NCBI RefSeq assembly: GCF_007971025.1
Contig: NZ_CP042436.1
Span: forward strand, 1,550,001 to 1,614,000
Direction: 5' to 3'
DNA length: 64,000 nt
Source of the DNA: Mucilaginibacter ginsenosidivorans
GTDB lineage: Bacteria > Bacteroidota > Bacteroidia > Sphingobacteriales > Sphingobacteriaceae
Shown here piece after piece: positions 33,676 to 42,513 of the stretch; within the stretch, counting starts at the first letter, position 1, and every line of letters begins with the position of its first letter. The translations under genes were made by a program, and so were the position numbers. The notes under the pieces are model-generated. The model saw only the letters and a program-made list of their open reading frames with translations. It searched no databases and was not told the DNA's origin.

Positions 33676-34687
33676 AAATTTTTTGAGCGGTTTCCTGGTT
33701 CCTGCTGTCCCCGGTCGCCATTAGTTCCGCATAAACGATCAGTGGAGGTACCAGGTTTGGCTCCACCCGAAACAGCGGGTGATCCTTGTCCCAGAAGTAA
33801 CCGAAGACTTCCAGATCTGGGTTATCATCAGTCGGAATCAGCCCCATCTTTTTCATCCAGCTTTTTTCATCAGCAGGAACGTACATAGTCAGTAATTGAG
33901 GTACGAGATATTTGGTATAGAGCGCTGCTGCTGCTTCGCCACCCCAATTGCCACCCCAGTCAGCAATTGGCTGATCAGCGAAATTACGGATCAGGTCTTT
34001 TTTCATGGTTTGATATACGCCGATCAAAAGCTTTGGGCGTAAGATCTCCTGGTAACCGTTGACCCAGCGCTGTAAGAGTTCCCGTTTTTTCAATAGCCGC
34101 TTACTGTCGTCGTAATCTTCGAACAAGTAACCGTTTTTCAGCATTTCTTTGAATAGGATCGTGATCGATGCCGGCGATATAGTTACTATTTTTGCGATTT
34201 CCCGATAAGGAAAATTTATAGCTTCCTCATCCTGCAACAGCGCGAACAATAATTTTAGCCCTGATTCGCCAAACAATCTGCTTTTTGCGGTTACTGATCC
34301 GGCTTGGGGTTTGTGCCCGGTATGTTGCAGGTAGATCGTTTGCTCATTAATATAAACATTCCCTAAAGAGTCCAGATAATTTATATTCATGTCCACCAGC
34401 TTCTGAGCGATCTTTGAATAGATTACCGGGCTGATCACTAAAGTAGGGAGCTTAGCCTGTTTTAAAGCATCAGCGGCATCCCGTTGGATATAATTCAATT
34501 GCAGATGGCTGATCTGGTTAGCATAGTAAACATTGAATTTTAATTCAACCTTATTTACTTCAAATGACAACAGCGTGCTTTGCCCTAAATGCAAACTCCC
34601 GATATGTACCTGCATGCTTTTATAAGCGTCTTTAAAAACCGGCGGCAGAAGTTCGAATCCTTTTTTTAAGACAACTGGCAAGTGCAT
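33644..34687 (-). CDS. AbiEi-like antitoxin/transcriptional repressor
   Basis: The 347-aa protein has a central winged helix (NFPYREIAKIVTISPASITILFKEM) and a C-terminal type IV antitoxin domain with NWGGEAAAALYTKYLVPQ and FWDKDHPLFRVEPNLVPPLIVYAEL. I start at 34687 rather than 34723, because the longer version would be read through the perfect operator at 34704-34722. The antitoxin is expected to repress its own promoter, which fits that operator. The toxin gene follows with an overlap. Confidence 0.8.
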   Translation of the reverse strand: MHLPVVLKKGFELLPPVFKDAYKSMQVHIGSLHLGQSTLLSFEVNKVELKFNVYYANQISHLQLNYIQRDAADALKQAKLPTLVISPVIYSKIAQKLVDMNINYLDSLGNVYINEQTIYLQHTGHKPQAGSVTAKSRLFGESGLKLLFALLQDEEAINFPYREIAKIVTISPASITILFKEMLKNGYLFEDYDDSKRLLKKRELLQRWVNGYQEILRPKLLIGVYQTMKKDLIRNFADQPIADWGGNWGGEAAAALYTKYLVPQLLTMYVPADEKSWMKKMGLIPTDDNPDLEVFGYFWDKDHPLFRVEPNLVPPLIVYAELMATGDSRNQETAQKIYDEYLQFIER

Positions 34688-34703
34688 GTTTATATTTTTT
34701 ACT

Positions 34704-34739
34704 TGTTTACTTTTAGTAAACACTCAAACTTAGTAAACA
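34704..34739 (-). promoter_or_regulatory. AbiE operator: TGTTTACT-TTT-AGTAAACA plus a third half-site
   Basis: A perfect 8-3-8 inverted repeat at 34704-34722 is followed by a third AGTAAACA at 34732-34739, 17 nt on from the previous half. It lies immediately before the antitoxin start. Autoregulation by cooperative binding of the AbiEi protein is the likely role. Confidence 0.6.
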
Positions 34740-34970
34740 AAGTTCAATTTTAAAAGTATTTACTGATTTTTTATAGCGTGATAGGCTGCAGGACCCGGTC
34801 TTTCATGTTTTGGGATAAGTTAATTATGCAGCAAACATCCCAAACCCGGTGCCATAATGGCTTATCAGGTAAAGGAAATTCCTTTAGAGAAGCGCAGGAA
34901 CAAACTGATCCGCTATGCTTTTTGGGCACCGCTGGGGCCAGAAGGATTCTTTATGCAATAATGATTTTAT

Positions 34971-35273
34971 TCAGGCGGCTTTAATTTCACGGCCCACCTT
35001 AACTCGTTTCGGCTTAATTTCTCCGCTTAAAACCTTGTTGATATCCTCCGAGCTGTAATAAAGGATGCCACCGATCTTGGTAAACGGTATGGTGCCGTTA
35101 TCCCTTAATGTTTGCAGGGTATTGTCTGATATTTTTAAAAGGTTCTTTACCTGGTAGGTTTTTAACCATTTTTTAGGTTCTTCGATAGTTTGGCTCAATA
35201 AGCCCCTGATCTGGTTAAGGAGGCTTTTTCCAAACTCCTGTAAGTCTTCCTTAGTTATTATTTCTGCTGCCAT
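34971..35273 (-). CDS. HTH_17/excisionase-like DNA-binding protein
   Basis: The 100-aa protein has a MerR-like helix-turn-helix: KKWLKTYQVKNLLKISDNTLQTLRDNGTIPFTKIGGILYY. It is closely similar to the protein at 58960-59295. Such proteins control excision and transfer of Bacteroidota elements. It has a basic C-terminus (KPKRVKVGREIKAA). Likely a small element regulator or Xis. Confidence 0.78.
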   Translation of the reverse strand: MAAEIITKEDLQEFGKSLLNQIRGLLSQTIEEPKKWLKTYQVKNLLKISDNTLQTLRDNGTIPFTKIGGILYYSSEDINKVLSGEIKPKRVKVGREIKAA

Positions 35274-35385
35274 AACTTTAATTTTATTAATTGTATCGTA
35301 TTAAAACGTTAGCAGATACAAATTTGGCTCAAGCAACAGCAAGTTACATCCGAGTTTATCCGACTCGGATGTAACTTTTTTTCAA

Positions 35386-35646
35386 TCAGTCCAATCCTTC
35401 ACTAAAAAATGCTGATGGTGTTACTCCTAATGCCTTAATGATCTTTAACAGATTTTTGTAATTGACATTCCCGCCAAGTTCCGCACGTCGCAGCAATATT
35501 CTTCCGATATTATGTTGGTAGGCGAACTTCTCATAATGATGGTGGCCGGCTTTGATCCGCAAAGTTTTTATCCGGTTCCCTAATTTTCTCAGTGCATCAG
35601 CCTCCGGGTCAATGCCTTCAATTTTATTTAGCTGGTTTGAAATCAT
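35386..35646 (-). CDS. XRE-family helix-turn-helix regulator
   Basis: The 86-aa protein has a Cro/C1-type HTH: LGNRIKTLRIKAG, FAYQHNIGRILLRRAELGGNVNYKNLLKIIKALGVTPSAFF. The short length with only one DNA-binding domain is usual for element regulators. It lies upstream of the HTH_17 gene on the same strand. Target unknown. Confidence 0.78.
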   Translation of the reverse strand: MISNQLNKIEGIDPEADALRKLGNRIKTLRIKAGHHHYEKFAYQHNIGRILLRRAELGGNVNYKNLLKIIKALGVTPSAFFSEGLD

Positions 35647-35721
35647 GGCGGCAAAATAATTAACTGCAGGAATATCCGGTACCGCTTAAAAACGGTTTCT
35701 TTTATGAACAACAAGGGCAGG

Positions 35722-36765
35722 TCAGGGCAGTTTATGATATGCTTTGAAAAGCCGGAGTGTATCAATGCCATTAATGATACAATATTTGCGGGGCCGGTTG
35801 ATCTGGTTGGCAAAGGCATCCATCGTTTTAATGACAGATGAAGCGATATCGTGGCAATGTTGCAAAATAAAAATATCGGCCGGTTCGTCGAAAAGCCTCG
35901 CGATCTGATCGCCGTTCTTACCGAGGTCTTTCACTTGCATTTTGTGAAATTTTGAAGGTCCTTTAAGTACAAAAGCTGCTCTCAACTGCTGGCCGTCTAC
36001 ATGTAGATGAGTTGTAAACAGGTCGGATTGCTCGCCGCCCCAATCTTTATCAACACCCGACTCGGCGATGATCTCGGCAAGGTATTGTTTGATTTTTTTC
36101 TCCGGAATTGTCTTGTTTATATTGATATCCAGTGAAGGGTCTTTGTGGCTGATTCGTTTAATTTCCCGAAATTCGTCGATAGCGTGAATATTTAGTTCCG
36201 CCCGCTTAGGTTCATAAAGCAGCATTTCGTCATCATGAACTACACGGTCACCGATCAGTAACGCCCGTACGGTGATTGCCTTTCCGTTGATCTCCTGCAC
36301 GTGCCCGAAAAGAAACTTTCTTTTGATGCGCGACAATTGATCGACGGAAGATGTCGTATACAGGTGTTCGGCATTCAGTTGCCCTTCAATGATGACGTTC
36401 TCAAATTCTTCAAAATTTATTCTGAAACTGAAATAGCTGGGCACCTTGTTATAGTAATTCAGTTGTTCCCATGCTTTGCCGGCTCCCTGAAAAGCGATCG
36501 TTGTTTCAACCCAAAACATAGTCCCGGGCTTGATTGGGGTTTCGCCCACTAAAAGTGTTTGCAGCGGCTGCACATTATGCTTCACCAGGTATTCCACTAT
36601 GCTTTGATTATACGCACGGTTCGCTTCATGTTTTCTGAGGATATCCGGATAATGCGACGCGTTTAGCAGATTTTTCTTTAACGTTTCGGCGATGCTGCCC
36701 GTCATTGTTTGCAGAATAAGCTGATGATGGGAAAAGTAGGTTAAAAATGAAAATGGCGGGTTCAA
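35722..36765 (-). CDS. Putative nuclease-fold protein of element cargo
   Basis: The 347-aa protein is not recognised by name, but the C-terminal part (KDWGGEQSDLFTTHLHVDG, AAFVLKG, KDLGKNGDQIARLFDEPADIFILQH) has the look of a restriction-endonuclease-like core found in cargo genes. A D-x-F / F-x-L-K pair may stand for the active site. The start may be the second ATG (MTGSIAETL, residue 21), as the first 20 residues are untypical. Function unknown, a defence role is possible. Confidence 0.5.
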   Translation of the reverse strand: MNPPFSFLTYFSHHQLILQTMTGSIAETLKKNLLNASHYPDILRKHEANRAYNQSIVEYLVKHNVQPLQTLLVGETPIKPGTMFWVETTIAFQGAGKAWEQLNYYNKVPSYFSFRINFEEFENVIIEGQLNAEHLYTTSSVDQLSRIKRKFLFGHVQEINGKAITVRALLIGDRVVHDDEMLLYEPKRAELNIHAIDEFREIKRISHKDPSLDININKTIPEKKIKQYLAEIIAESGVDKDWGGEQSDLFTTHLHVDGQQLRAAFVLKGPSKFHKMQVKDLGKNGDQIARLFDEPADIFILQHCHDIASSVIKTMDAFANQINRPRKYCIINGIDTLRLFKAYHKLP

Positions 36766-36834
36766 GGTGGTTAGCGGAGTGTTAATGTGAGGTTTTACAA
36801 ATGGTTAACAATGTAAATATAAAGCTTTCTTATT

Positions 36835-37017
36835 TTGAAGCGTGGACAAACAGTGCTGTTTGTCGGGTTGAAAAATCAGCAGGCACATAGCCCGGATGAA
36901 ATCGGTGAAAAATATCAGCTTACCCGCGAACGCGTAAGGCAAATTAAAGACAAGGCATTGGAAAGGCTGCGTCACAGTACCCATTCAAGAACACTGAAAA
37001 CTTATCTTGGCAATTAA
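36835..37017 (+). pseudogene. Fragment of the 3' end of a sigma-70 (RpoD-like) gene
   Basis: Residues from about 12 on match sigma region 4: HSPDEIGEKYQLTRERVRQIKDKALERLRHSTHSRTLKTYLGN. The recognition helix TRERVRQIKDKA and the YLG end are those of primary sigma factors. Regions 1-3 are absent and the only starts are TTG/GTG, so it is a remnant. A copied 3' gene end beside an integrase may mark an old integration or recombination event. Confidence 0.75.
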
Positions 37018-37086
37018 CAAGTGGAAGGTGCCGCACAAAAGAGGAGAAAAGGCAACACATCCATACAGCTTATCATATAAGTCATT

Positions 37087-37415
37087 TTGAATTGTGCACG
37101 CAGTGCGTGCACAATTCAAGATATCGGAAAACCCGAATTATGTACGCGGTGCGTACACAATTCGGACCACACAATGAAAACGAACAATACCTTTCAATTG
37201 TGCAGACGCTGTCTGCACAATTGAAATTGAGGCATGACTTTGGACATTGTGAACGCTGTGCGTTCACAATGTGATAATTGTTATCAGATAGAAGTAGGGG
37301 AAAATGGATCGACATTTTAATGGCCGTTATAATTTTGGCATCACAATCTGTGATGTCAAAATCCAATAAATATTGGTGTAAATGAATTGTGCACACGCTG
37401 TGTGCTTAATTCATT
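37087..37415. repeat. Cluster of covarying AATTGTGCA-type palindromes
   Basis: Palindromes at 37087-37119, 37133-37165, 37192-37226, 37244-37272, 37332-37362 and 37381-37415. The first four and the last share an ATTGTG/CACAAT-like frame around a 3-nt centre (AGT, GGT, GCT, TGT, GCT). Inner arms differ between copies but stay self-complementary (CACGC, TACGC, CAGAC, AACGC, CACAC). The fifth has a different sequence but the same build. The last touches the DUF1016 stop codon. The covariation means the structure, not the sequence, is kept. Confidence 0.8.
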
Positions 37416-38422
37416 TATTCATTTTCCTTATCCTTTTGTTTAAGGATCTCGTTGTGAATCTCCCTGGACAATTGCTCTGCAGTAGGTAGGTAAAGCTGAT
37501 ACTTGCTTGCAAAAACATTGCTGTTTTCCGGCAGCGTAAACTTTACAACTGTATCGTTTTTTTCCAGGCAGAGCAAAATGCCGACAGTTGGATTTTCATG
37601 GGCCATGCGTTCTATGCGGTCATAGTAGTTTACATACATCTGTAATTGGCCAAGATCCTGATGCGTGATCTTATGCGTTTTCAGCTCGATGATAACAAAG
37701 CATTGGAGCAAACGATTGTAGAATACCAGGTCGACAAAAAAGTCATCGCCATCGAGATGGATTCGCCTCTGCCGCGCCACAAAGGAAAATCCATTACCCA
37801 ACTCCAGCATGAATTCCTGTAGATGGGTAATCAGCGCAGATTCCAGGTCTTTTTCAAAATAAGAAGCTTCTTGCTTTAATCCTAAAAATTCAAGTATAAG
37901 GGGATCTTTTACAATGTCTTTAGGCTCTGTTGGATGATTTTCATTTCTGGCTACTGAGAGTATTTTGTCTTTATCGGTACTCAACAATAATCTTTCATAC
38001 AGTTGGCTGGCAACCTGGCGATCCATTTGCCTGGAAGTCCAATTATTTTTAACGGCTTCTTCTAAATAAAACTCTAATTTCTCCTGACTATTTAAACTTA
38101 AAAGCGACTTATAATGTGTCCAACTCAATTGCGTCCGCAGTGCGGACGTAATTGGGAAGGTTCTGTAAAATTGTCTGAACCATTCTAAATTTCGTCTTGA
38201 GAACCCACTTCCATATTGCGGCTGAAGCTTATCAGATAAAAACTTCAATAGCTGAGAACCATATTTCGCCCGTTCTTCACCGGCTTGATCTTCTTCAAAG
38301 ATTCTTTTACCGATCTGCCAATACATCAAAACACGTTCATGGTCTACCGCACGTATTGCTGATTCCCTCGCCTTAATGATAATCGATTGAATATCTGTAA
38401 CAATTGATTTTTCTAAATTCAT
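37415..38422 (-). CDS. YhcG/DUF1016-family PD-(D/E)XK nuclease
   Basis: The 335-aa protein has the DUF1016 N-terminal domain (ARESAIRAVDHERVLMYWQIGKRI, LSWTHYKSLLSL) and a C-terminal nuclease core with VDLVFYNRLLQCFVIIELKTHKI (D...E-L-K intact). These proteins act on DNA, and some are implicated in phage defence or recombination. Its start overlaps the integrase stop by 4 nt, so both form one transcript. A member of the palindrome family lies inside the coding region (38126-38154). Confidence 0.88.
   Translation of the reverse strand: MNLEKSIVTDIQSIIIKARESAIRAVDHERVLMYWQIGKRIFEEDQAGEERAKYGSQLLKFLSDKLQPQYGSGFSRRNLEWFRQFYRTFPITSALRTQLSWTHYKSLLSLNSQEKLEFYLEEAVKNNWTSRQMDRQVASQLYERLLLSTDKDKILSVARNENHPTEPKDIVKDPLILEFLGLKQEASYFEKDLESALITHLQEFMLELGNGFSFVARQRRIHLDGDDFFVDLVFYNRLLQCFVIIELKTHKITHQDLGQLQMYVNYYDRIERMAHENPTVGILLCLEKNDTVVKFTLPENSNVFASKYQLYLPTAEQLSREIHNEILKQKDKENE
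38126..38154. repeat. Palindrome copy inside the DUF1016 coding region
   Basis: CAATTGCGTCCGC, centre AGT, GCGGACGTAATTG. The arms match except at one pair. It encodes part of TSALRTQLSWTH, which looks like conserved family sequence, so the palindrome sits in a meaningful codon context. It has the build of the 37087-37415 cluster. Confidence 0.6.
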
Positions 38423-39684
38423 ACGATTTCCTCCTCCATAATTTCAAATGAATTGTTTTCTTCCTGAAGCTTCAATCGGGTCTTTAGCGCATGCATATCT
38501 CGATTAACCTTTTTGTCCTTCATCTTCGCATAGATCTGGGTAGTTGTCAATTTGGTATGCCCGAGCATTTTACTGACTGTTTCCAATGGAACATCGTTCT
38601 CCAGGGTAACGGTAGTGGCAAAGGTGTGCCGGGCAATGTGCGTGGTTAAAACTTTGGTAATAGAGGCAAGGTCACCGATCTCCTTCAAATAGGCGTTCAT
38701 CTTTTGGTTGCTTTTAACCGGAAACAATTTGTTCAGTACCGTTCTGCAATCATGGTCTTTATATTTCTCAATAAGCTCCATGGCCTGGGGGATGAGTGGG
38801 ACATTGGCTGTCACATACGTTTTTGTCCGCTGTGTTTTTATCCACGCCACCTGGTCCTTTCCAATATGGATATGCTGGGGCGTTAGCTTTTCAATATCCA
38901 CAAAAGCATAACCTGTATAGCAGCAAAATAAAAAGGTATCCCTGACTTCTTCCAGCCGTTTAATGGTAAATGGATGATTGGCGAGTTGATGGATCTCTTC
39001 CCATTCCAATTCTTCACGATGAACTTTTTTATATGTACACTTGAACAAGTTAAACGGGTTCGTCCTGATCCACCCATGATTAAAGGCCAGGTTAACAATC
39101 TTCTTCAAGTTCTTTATGTACCGCATGGCGGTATTGTGCTCAATGCCATCCTCGGTTTTTAGATACATTTCAAATCCGGTTACAAAAGCGTAATCGATAG
39201 ATTCCAGGTAGATGTCCGGCTTTTTAAATCTGTGCTGGATATAATCCGCCGTTTTAGATCGGACAGTGTTATACTTGGTCAGCGTAGCCTTTACGAAATC
39301 CTTACCGACCAGTTCCTCCACGTTTTTGTTATGCTCATCGAATACTTCCAGCAACATCCGCTGAGGAACTTCTTCACCGGCATATCGTTGTTTGATCTTT
39401 TCGGCGGTAATAAAATCCTCCGTTTGCTTAAGATCCATAAAGGCCGCGTGGATGTCGTTGTTGACCGTGATAATTTCTTTGTTGATATCCTTTACTTCCT
39501 GCCCCGGACCTTTTATGAATCCGGCCTCCGGATCCCATTTGCTCGGGTCAACTTTCCGTCCGATGGAAATTTCCGCCCTTTTACCTAAATAGGTAATTCG
39601 CGCGTATAACGGAACATTACCTTTTGCATCTGATTTTCTTTTGTCAGCCCAGATGAGAACTGAGAACCTTTGTGTGCTTTTCAT
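38419..39684 (-). CDS. Tyrosine recombinase/integrase (CTnDOT-like type)
   Basis: The 421-aa protein has an Arm-DNA-binding N-terminus (ADKRKSDAKGNVPLYARITY), a SAM-like core-binding domain and a catalytic domain with H349-x-x-R352 (HIARHTF), H376 (GHTKL) and nucleophile Y385 (TTQIYAK). The first catalytic Arg position reads A (TGYAFVDIEKL), as in DOT-type integrases, which lack this Arg. It integrates or excises an element. A degenerate tRNA-like sequence and 23-nt direct repeats lie just upstream. Confidence 0.93.
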   Translation of the reverse strand: MKSTQRFSVLIWADKRKSDAKGNVPLYARITYLGKRAEISIGRKVDPSKWDPEAGFIKGPGQEVKDINKEIITVNNDIHAAFMDLKQTEDFITAEKIKQRYAGEEVPQRMLLEVFDEHNKNVEELVGKDFVKATLTKYNTVRSKTADYIQHRFKKPDIYLESIDYAFVTGFEMYLKTEDGIEHNTAMRYIKNLKKIVNLAFNHGWIRTNPFNLFKCTYKKVHREELEWEEIHQLANHPFTIKRLEEVRDTFLFCCYTGYAFVDIEKLTPQHIHIGKDQVAWIKTQRTKTYVTANVPLIPQAMELIEKYKDHDCRTVLNKLFPVKSNQKMNAYLKEIGDLASITKVLTTHIARHTFATTVTLENDVPLETVSKMLGHTKLTTTQIYAKMKDKKVNRDMHALKTRLKLQEENNSFEIMEEEIV

Positions 39685-39820
39685 ACCACATTTGATTTTA
39701 AATTGTTTAACTACATTAATTTTGAGTTCAAATGAGCCTTTTTAAGGTCATTTTTATCATATTAAGTACTTTAAAATCAACTGTTTACCACGTAATTCGG
39801 TGACCAAAATCCGATCCGCC

Positions 39821-40082
39821 AAACAGGTCACCGAAATGGTCACTTTTTGGCGGAAAATTTACCCCGGTCCCGCTGGGACCCGAACCCTCAGACCCTAATC
39901 AATGAGGTCTTTTGAGACGGTCTGATATCGTCCGAATTTGACGGTTCCAATAAGCCAGAATCCTGAGTAGTTTTGAGGCGTTTTCAGCTCAAAATTTATG
40001 ATACTAACTAATTGAATGTCATTTAGTTAACCGTTAATTTGGACTAATTTAGGGTTTAGAAACAGGCCACCGAATAGGCCAC
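39821..40082. repeat. Two 23-nt direct repeats upstream of the integrase
   Basis: Copy 1 at 39821-39843 and copy 2 at 40060-40082 share AAACAGGYCACCGAA and the end GGYCAC, 19 of 23 identical. A pair CCTGAGTAGTT (39972 and 40100 region) also recurs. Positions flanking the tRNA-like sequence suit integrase arm-binding sites. Confidence 0.45.
39866..39948 (-). pseudogene. Degenerate tRNA-like sequence, possible attachment-site remnant
   Basis: On the minus strand the 83-nt stretch starts GGAACCG and ends CGGGACC; 5 of 7 acceptor pairs form. It has a T-arm-like GGG-TTCGGGT-CCC and a variable segment GGGTC, but the anticodon stem (AGACC/GGTCT) closes an 11-nt loop, so it is not a working tRNA. 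Integrases of this type often use tRNA 3' ends. Position 180 nt upstream of the integrase supports an att remnant. Confidence 0.4.
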
Positions 40083-40131
40083 CTGGGTGAATCATAAAAC
40101 CTGAGTAGTTATGCGATTTTTTGAGCAAAAA

Positions 40132-40163
40132 AAAACGCTTAAACCAGATGATTTAAGCGTTTT
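40132..40163. terminator. Bidirectional terminator-like hairpin
   Basis: AAAACGCTTAAA, 8-nt loop, TTTAAGCGTTTT. The stem is perfect, with A-run before and T-run after, so it can act in both directions. It lies in the gap between the integrase and the 40599 gene; the remaining gap 40164-40598 shows no gene. Confidence 0.6.
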
Positions 40164-40598
40164 ACGAAGCCTTGCGGCTCTTTTAGCGGAATGGACGGGA
40201 CCGAAGTTTCGTCCGTATATGCCTTACCTATAAGTAGTTAAAGTCAAATATTATCAGAGTTACCCGAAATGGCACCCTTGCTATTTGTTTCTATTTAATC
40301 AGATTTTGTGGAAAGAACTCTCGGAACAAATTTAATGAATCAATGTCAATTCCCAAAATTTGGTATTGTTTCAGTGAGTTCTCCAATTAAATATTAAATT
40401 ACCTTAAATATTTTATCGAATGTTAATCGGATATTTAGCAGACTTTTACTTTTCAGGTCGATAAATAACATTTTTCGTATTTCTGCCTGTATGACTGATC
40501 TGCGGTGATATTTTCTTGTCGACCAATTGCTGAAACTCGGTCGTCCAGATTAAGTATTTTGACTTCCGTATTTCCAATACCTTATACCCGTCAAAAAA

Positions 40599-41771
40599 AT
40601 GGCAGAAGCACAATATAAAATATATCCCTTTGGCGGTTCCCCGTTTCCTTTGCGCTGGCCCTATTTCAAGGAAAGACTGAGAACCCTTCCGGATCTTCCG
40701 GACGAATTGAAGGCGGATGGCGAAGCCGCGCTTTCCTTTCTAGAAAAGGAATTGGGTAAGGGCTTTTTCGATACTTGCGGGAGGAACCATCCGGTCCTCC
40801 ATAAATTAATGATGGCAGGCGGAGAAGGGCAGCTTAAAGAATTCATCCATTGGATTAGGGTGTTGCGACAATTAAAAGCAGCAGCGAGTAATTACCCGCA
40901 CCTGCTGCAAAAGTTGCATTCGAGGACCAAAGTAGCTACAGAGGCCATTCCGTTTTTGGAGATCGGTGCCCGGCACCTAGCCCTGGGTTTTGACATTTAT
41001 TTCCCGGAGGAAAAAGAGGGGCAAAAGAACTCCGACCTGGAACTGATTTGTCCCGGCACGGGCGAAAAGGTGTTTATTGAAGTCTCTCGGATCAGCGAGG
41101 GCCGCCTCCGGGAAAAACAGGACCGGCTCTATTACAGCTTGCTAAACCTGTGCTTTAGGGACGGTTATAGCCTGCCCGTTGCCGGAAAGTTGTATAAATT
41201 GGTGCCGGATGACCATTTAACGCAATTATTTGACCTGATAAAAGCACTGAAAGATGAGGCCGCGACACAAAGAAAAGTAGCTGCGTACCGTGATCAATAC
41301 CTCGCTATCGCTTTTGCACATTCTGATTGCCTCGATGAACTTGACCGTTGGAGCACTGAACTTCAGCTCGCCCGCCGGTTCGATGGTTTCGATGTGGAAT
41401 ATGATTATACAATGAAGATAATTAAAAACAGCCGACTCAGAAGAGAAGTTAAACAGATCCCAGAAAGTCAGCCCGGCCTCATTTATTGTCCCGTACATAT
41501 CCTCTATATGCTGACGATGAATGTGCCGGAAACCGTCGCTGCTCTTGCTATAGAGTTGGGGCGCTATAAAAATATCTTTGGCGTCGTCTTTTACGGGGAA
41601 GTGATGCCGCCGCTGGACGAACCTTTTTTGGTCGACGACCCGCTTTTTAACTACGCGATGCGCAGGAACGAAGCCCACGTCGGACGCTATACCTTGTTGG
41701 TTAAAAACCCATCATTCGACCTTCCGCTGTCAACTGCCGTCAGGACCGCGCTGGCGGATGCTGCCATTTAA
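40599..41771 (+). CDS. Putative PD-(D/E)XK nuclease, unknown family
   Basis: The 390-aa protein contains FLEIGARHLALGFDIYFPEE (E121), NSDLELICPGTGEKVFIEVSRIS with D146 and E161-x-S163, which fits a PD-(D/E)XK active site with Lys replaced by Ser. The remainder is alpha/beta with no recognised domain. It is followed 15 nt later by a CoiA-like gene, forming a two-gene unit at the edge of a defence island. A defence role is inferred from domains and location only. Confidence 0.55.
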   Translation: MAEAQYKIYPFGGSPFPLRWPYFKERLRTLPDLPDELKADGEAALSFLEKELGKGFFDTCGRNHPVLHKLMMAGGEGQLKEFIHWIRVLRQLKAAASNYPHLLQKLHSRTKVATEAIPFLEIGARHLALGFDIYFPEEKEGQKNSDLELICPGTGEKVFIEVSRISEGRLREKQDRLYYSLLNLCFRDGYSLPVAGKLYKLVPDDHLTQLFDLIKALKDEAATQRKVAAYRDQYLAIAFAHSDCLDELDRWSTELQLARRFDGFDVEYDYTMKIIKNSRLRREVKQIPESQPGLIYCPVHILYMLTMNVPETVAALAIELGRYKNIFGVVFYGEVMPPLDEPFLVDDPLFNYAMRRNEAHVGRYTLLVKNPSFDLPLSTAVRTALADAAI

Positions 41772-41786
41772 ATTTTAACAGAACCA

Positions 41787-42452
41787 ATGAGAGGACAACC
41801 TATCGTAGCCATACAACGGGAAGCCGGAAAGCTCATAACGATCGGACAGGTGACGCAAACCGGCCTTAAATGTGACTGCATTTGTTATGACTGTCAGGAA
41901 GCTTTAACGGCGGTATTGAACACCCCTTATCAAAAGCATTTCCGGCACAACCACAACTTAAATTGTAATCCCACGCCGGAGAGCCAGCTGCATTTGATGG
42001 CCAAGGTCATTATTGAACAAAATAACAGGTTATTCATGCCTGGTAAGGGGATGGTGGCTTATACGGACCCGATGGTCGAAATCCGCTGCAACGACCTAGT
42101 GCCAGATGCGACCATTACAGTGGACGGTCAGCCGGTCTATGTCGAGATTATCGTGACTAACCCGCTCAGTGCCAAAAAAATTCAGCAGTATAAGACGAAG
42201 CAAGCCAGTGTGCTGGTTATCCATTTGGGGGAAGAGGACAGGGAAATGGAAGAGGATCTCTTAACCTACCTGGTGCTGGAGGATGCTAATGTGCGGTACA
42301 TGCTGACTTACACAGAGGAGGAAGTAAAAATACCCGCTAACGAAAGTATTCAGTGGTGGGGCGCTGCGATCGTTGTGGCAAGTGCTGCTATGATTCTTTG
42401 GAAAAAATATGGCCGTCCGTTTGCAACGCAAAGGAATCGACGAAGGCGTTAA
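41787..42452 (+). CDS. CoiA-like protein with zinc motif and C-terminal membrane helix
   Basis: The 221-aa protein has cysteine/histidine pairs C31, C33, C36, H54/H56 and C60 in CDCICYDCQEAL and HFRHNHNLNC, like CoiA. It is followed by a nuclease-like core (VPDATITVDGQPVYVEIIVTNPLS, D108, E120). The C-terminus has a membrane helix (GAAIVVASAAMILW) and a basic tail. It is coupled to the 40599 gene. It shares the architecture, but not obvious sequence, of the large protein at 22370. Confidence 0.6.
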   Translation: MRGQPIVAIQREAGKLITIGQVTQTGLKCDCICYDCQEALTAVLNTPYQKHFRHNHNLNCNPTPESQLHLMAKVIIEQNNRLFMPGKGMVAYTDPMVEIRCNDLVPDATITVDGQPVYVEIIVTNPLSAKKIQQYKTKQASVLVIHLGEEDREMEEDLLTYLVLEDANVRYMLTYTEEEVKIPANESIQWWGAAIVVASAAMILWKKYGRPFATQRNRRRR

Positions 42453-42513
42453 TGTGATAATTCTCGGAATGAAATTTAATGAGTAGTTTGATGGAAGGTT
42501 ACACATTTTTACA

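Noticed and set aside
34857..34961. 34-codon ORF between AbiE and the HTH gene
   Set aside because: Reads acceptably but is too short and stands alone; could be a broken N-terminus, not supportable.
37087..37415. Possible CRISPR array
   Set aside because: Units are palindromes of differing sequence with irregular spacing and no identical direct repeats.
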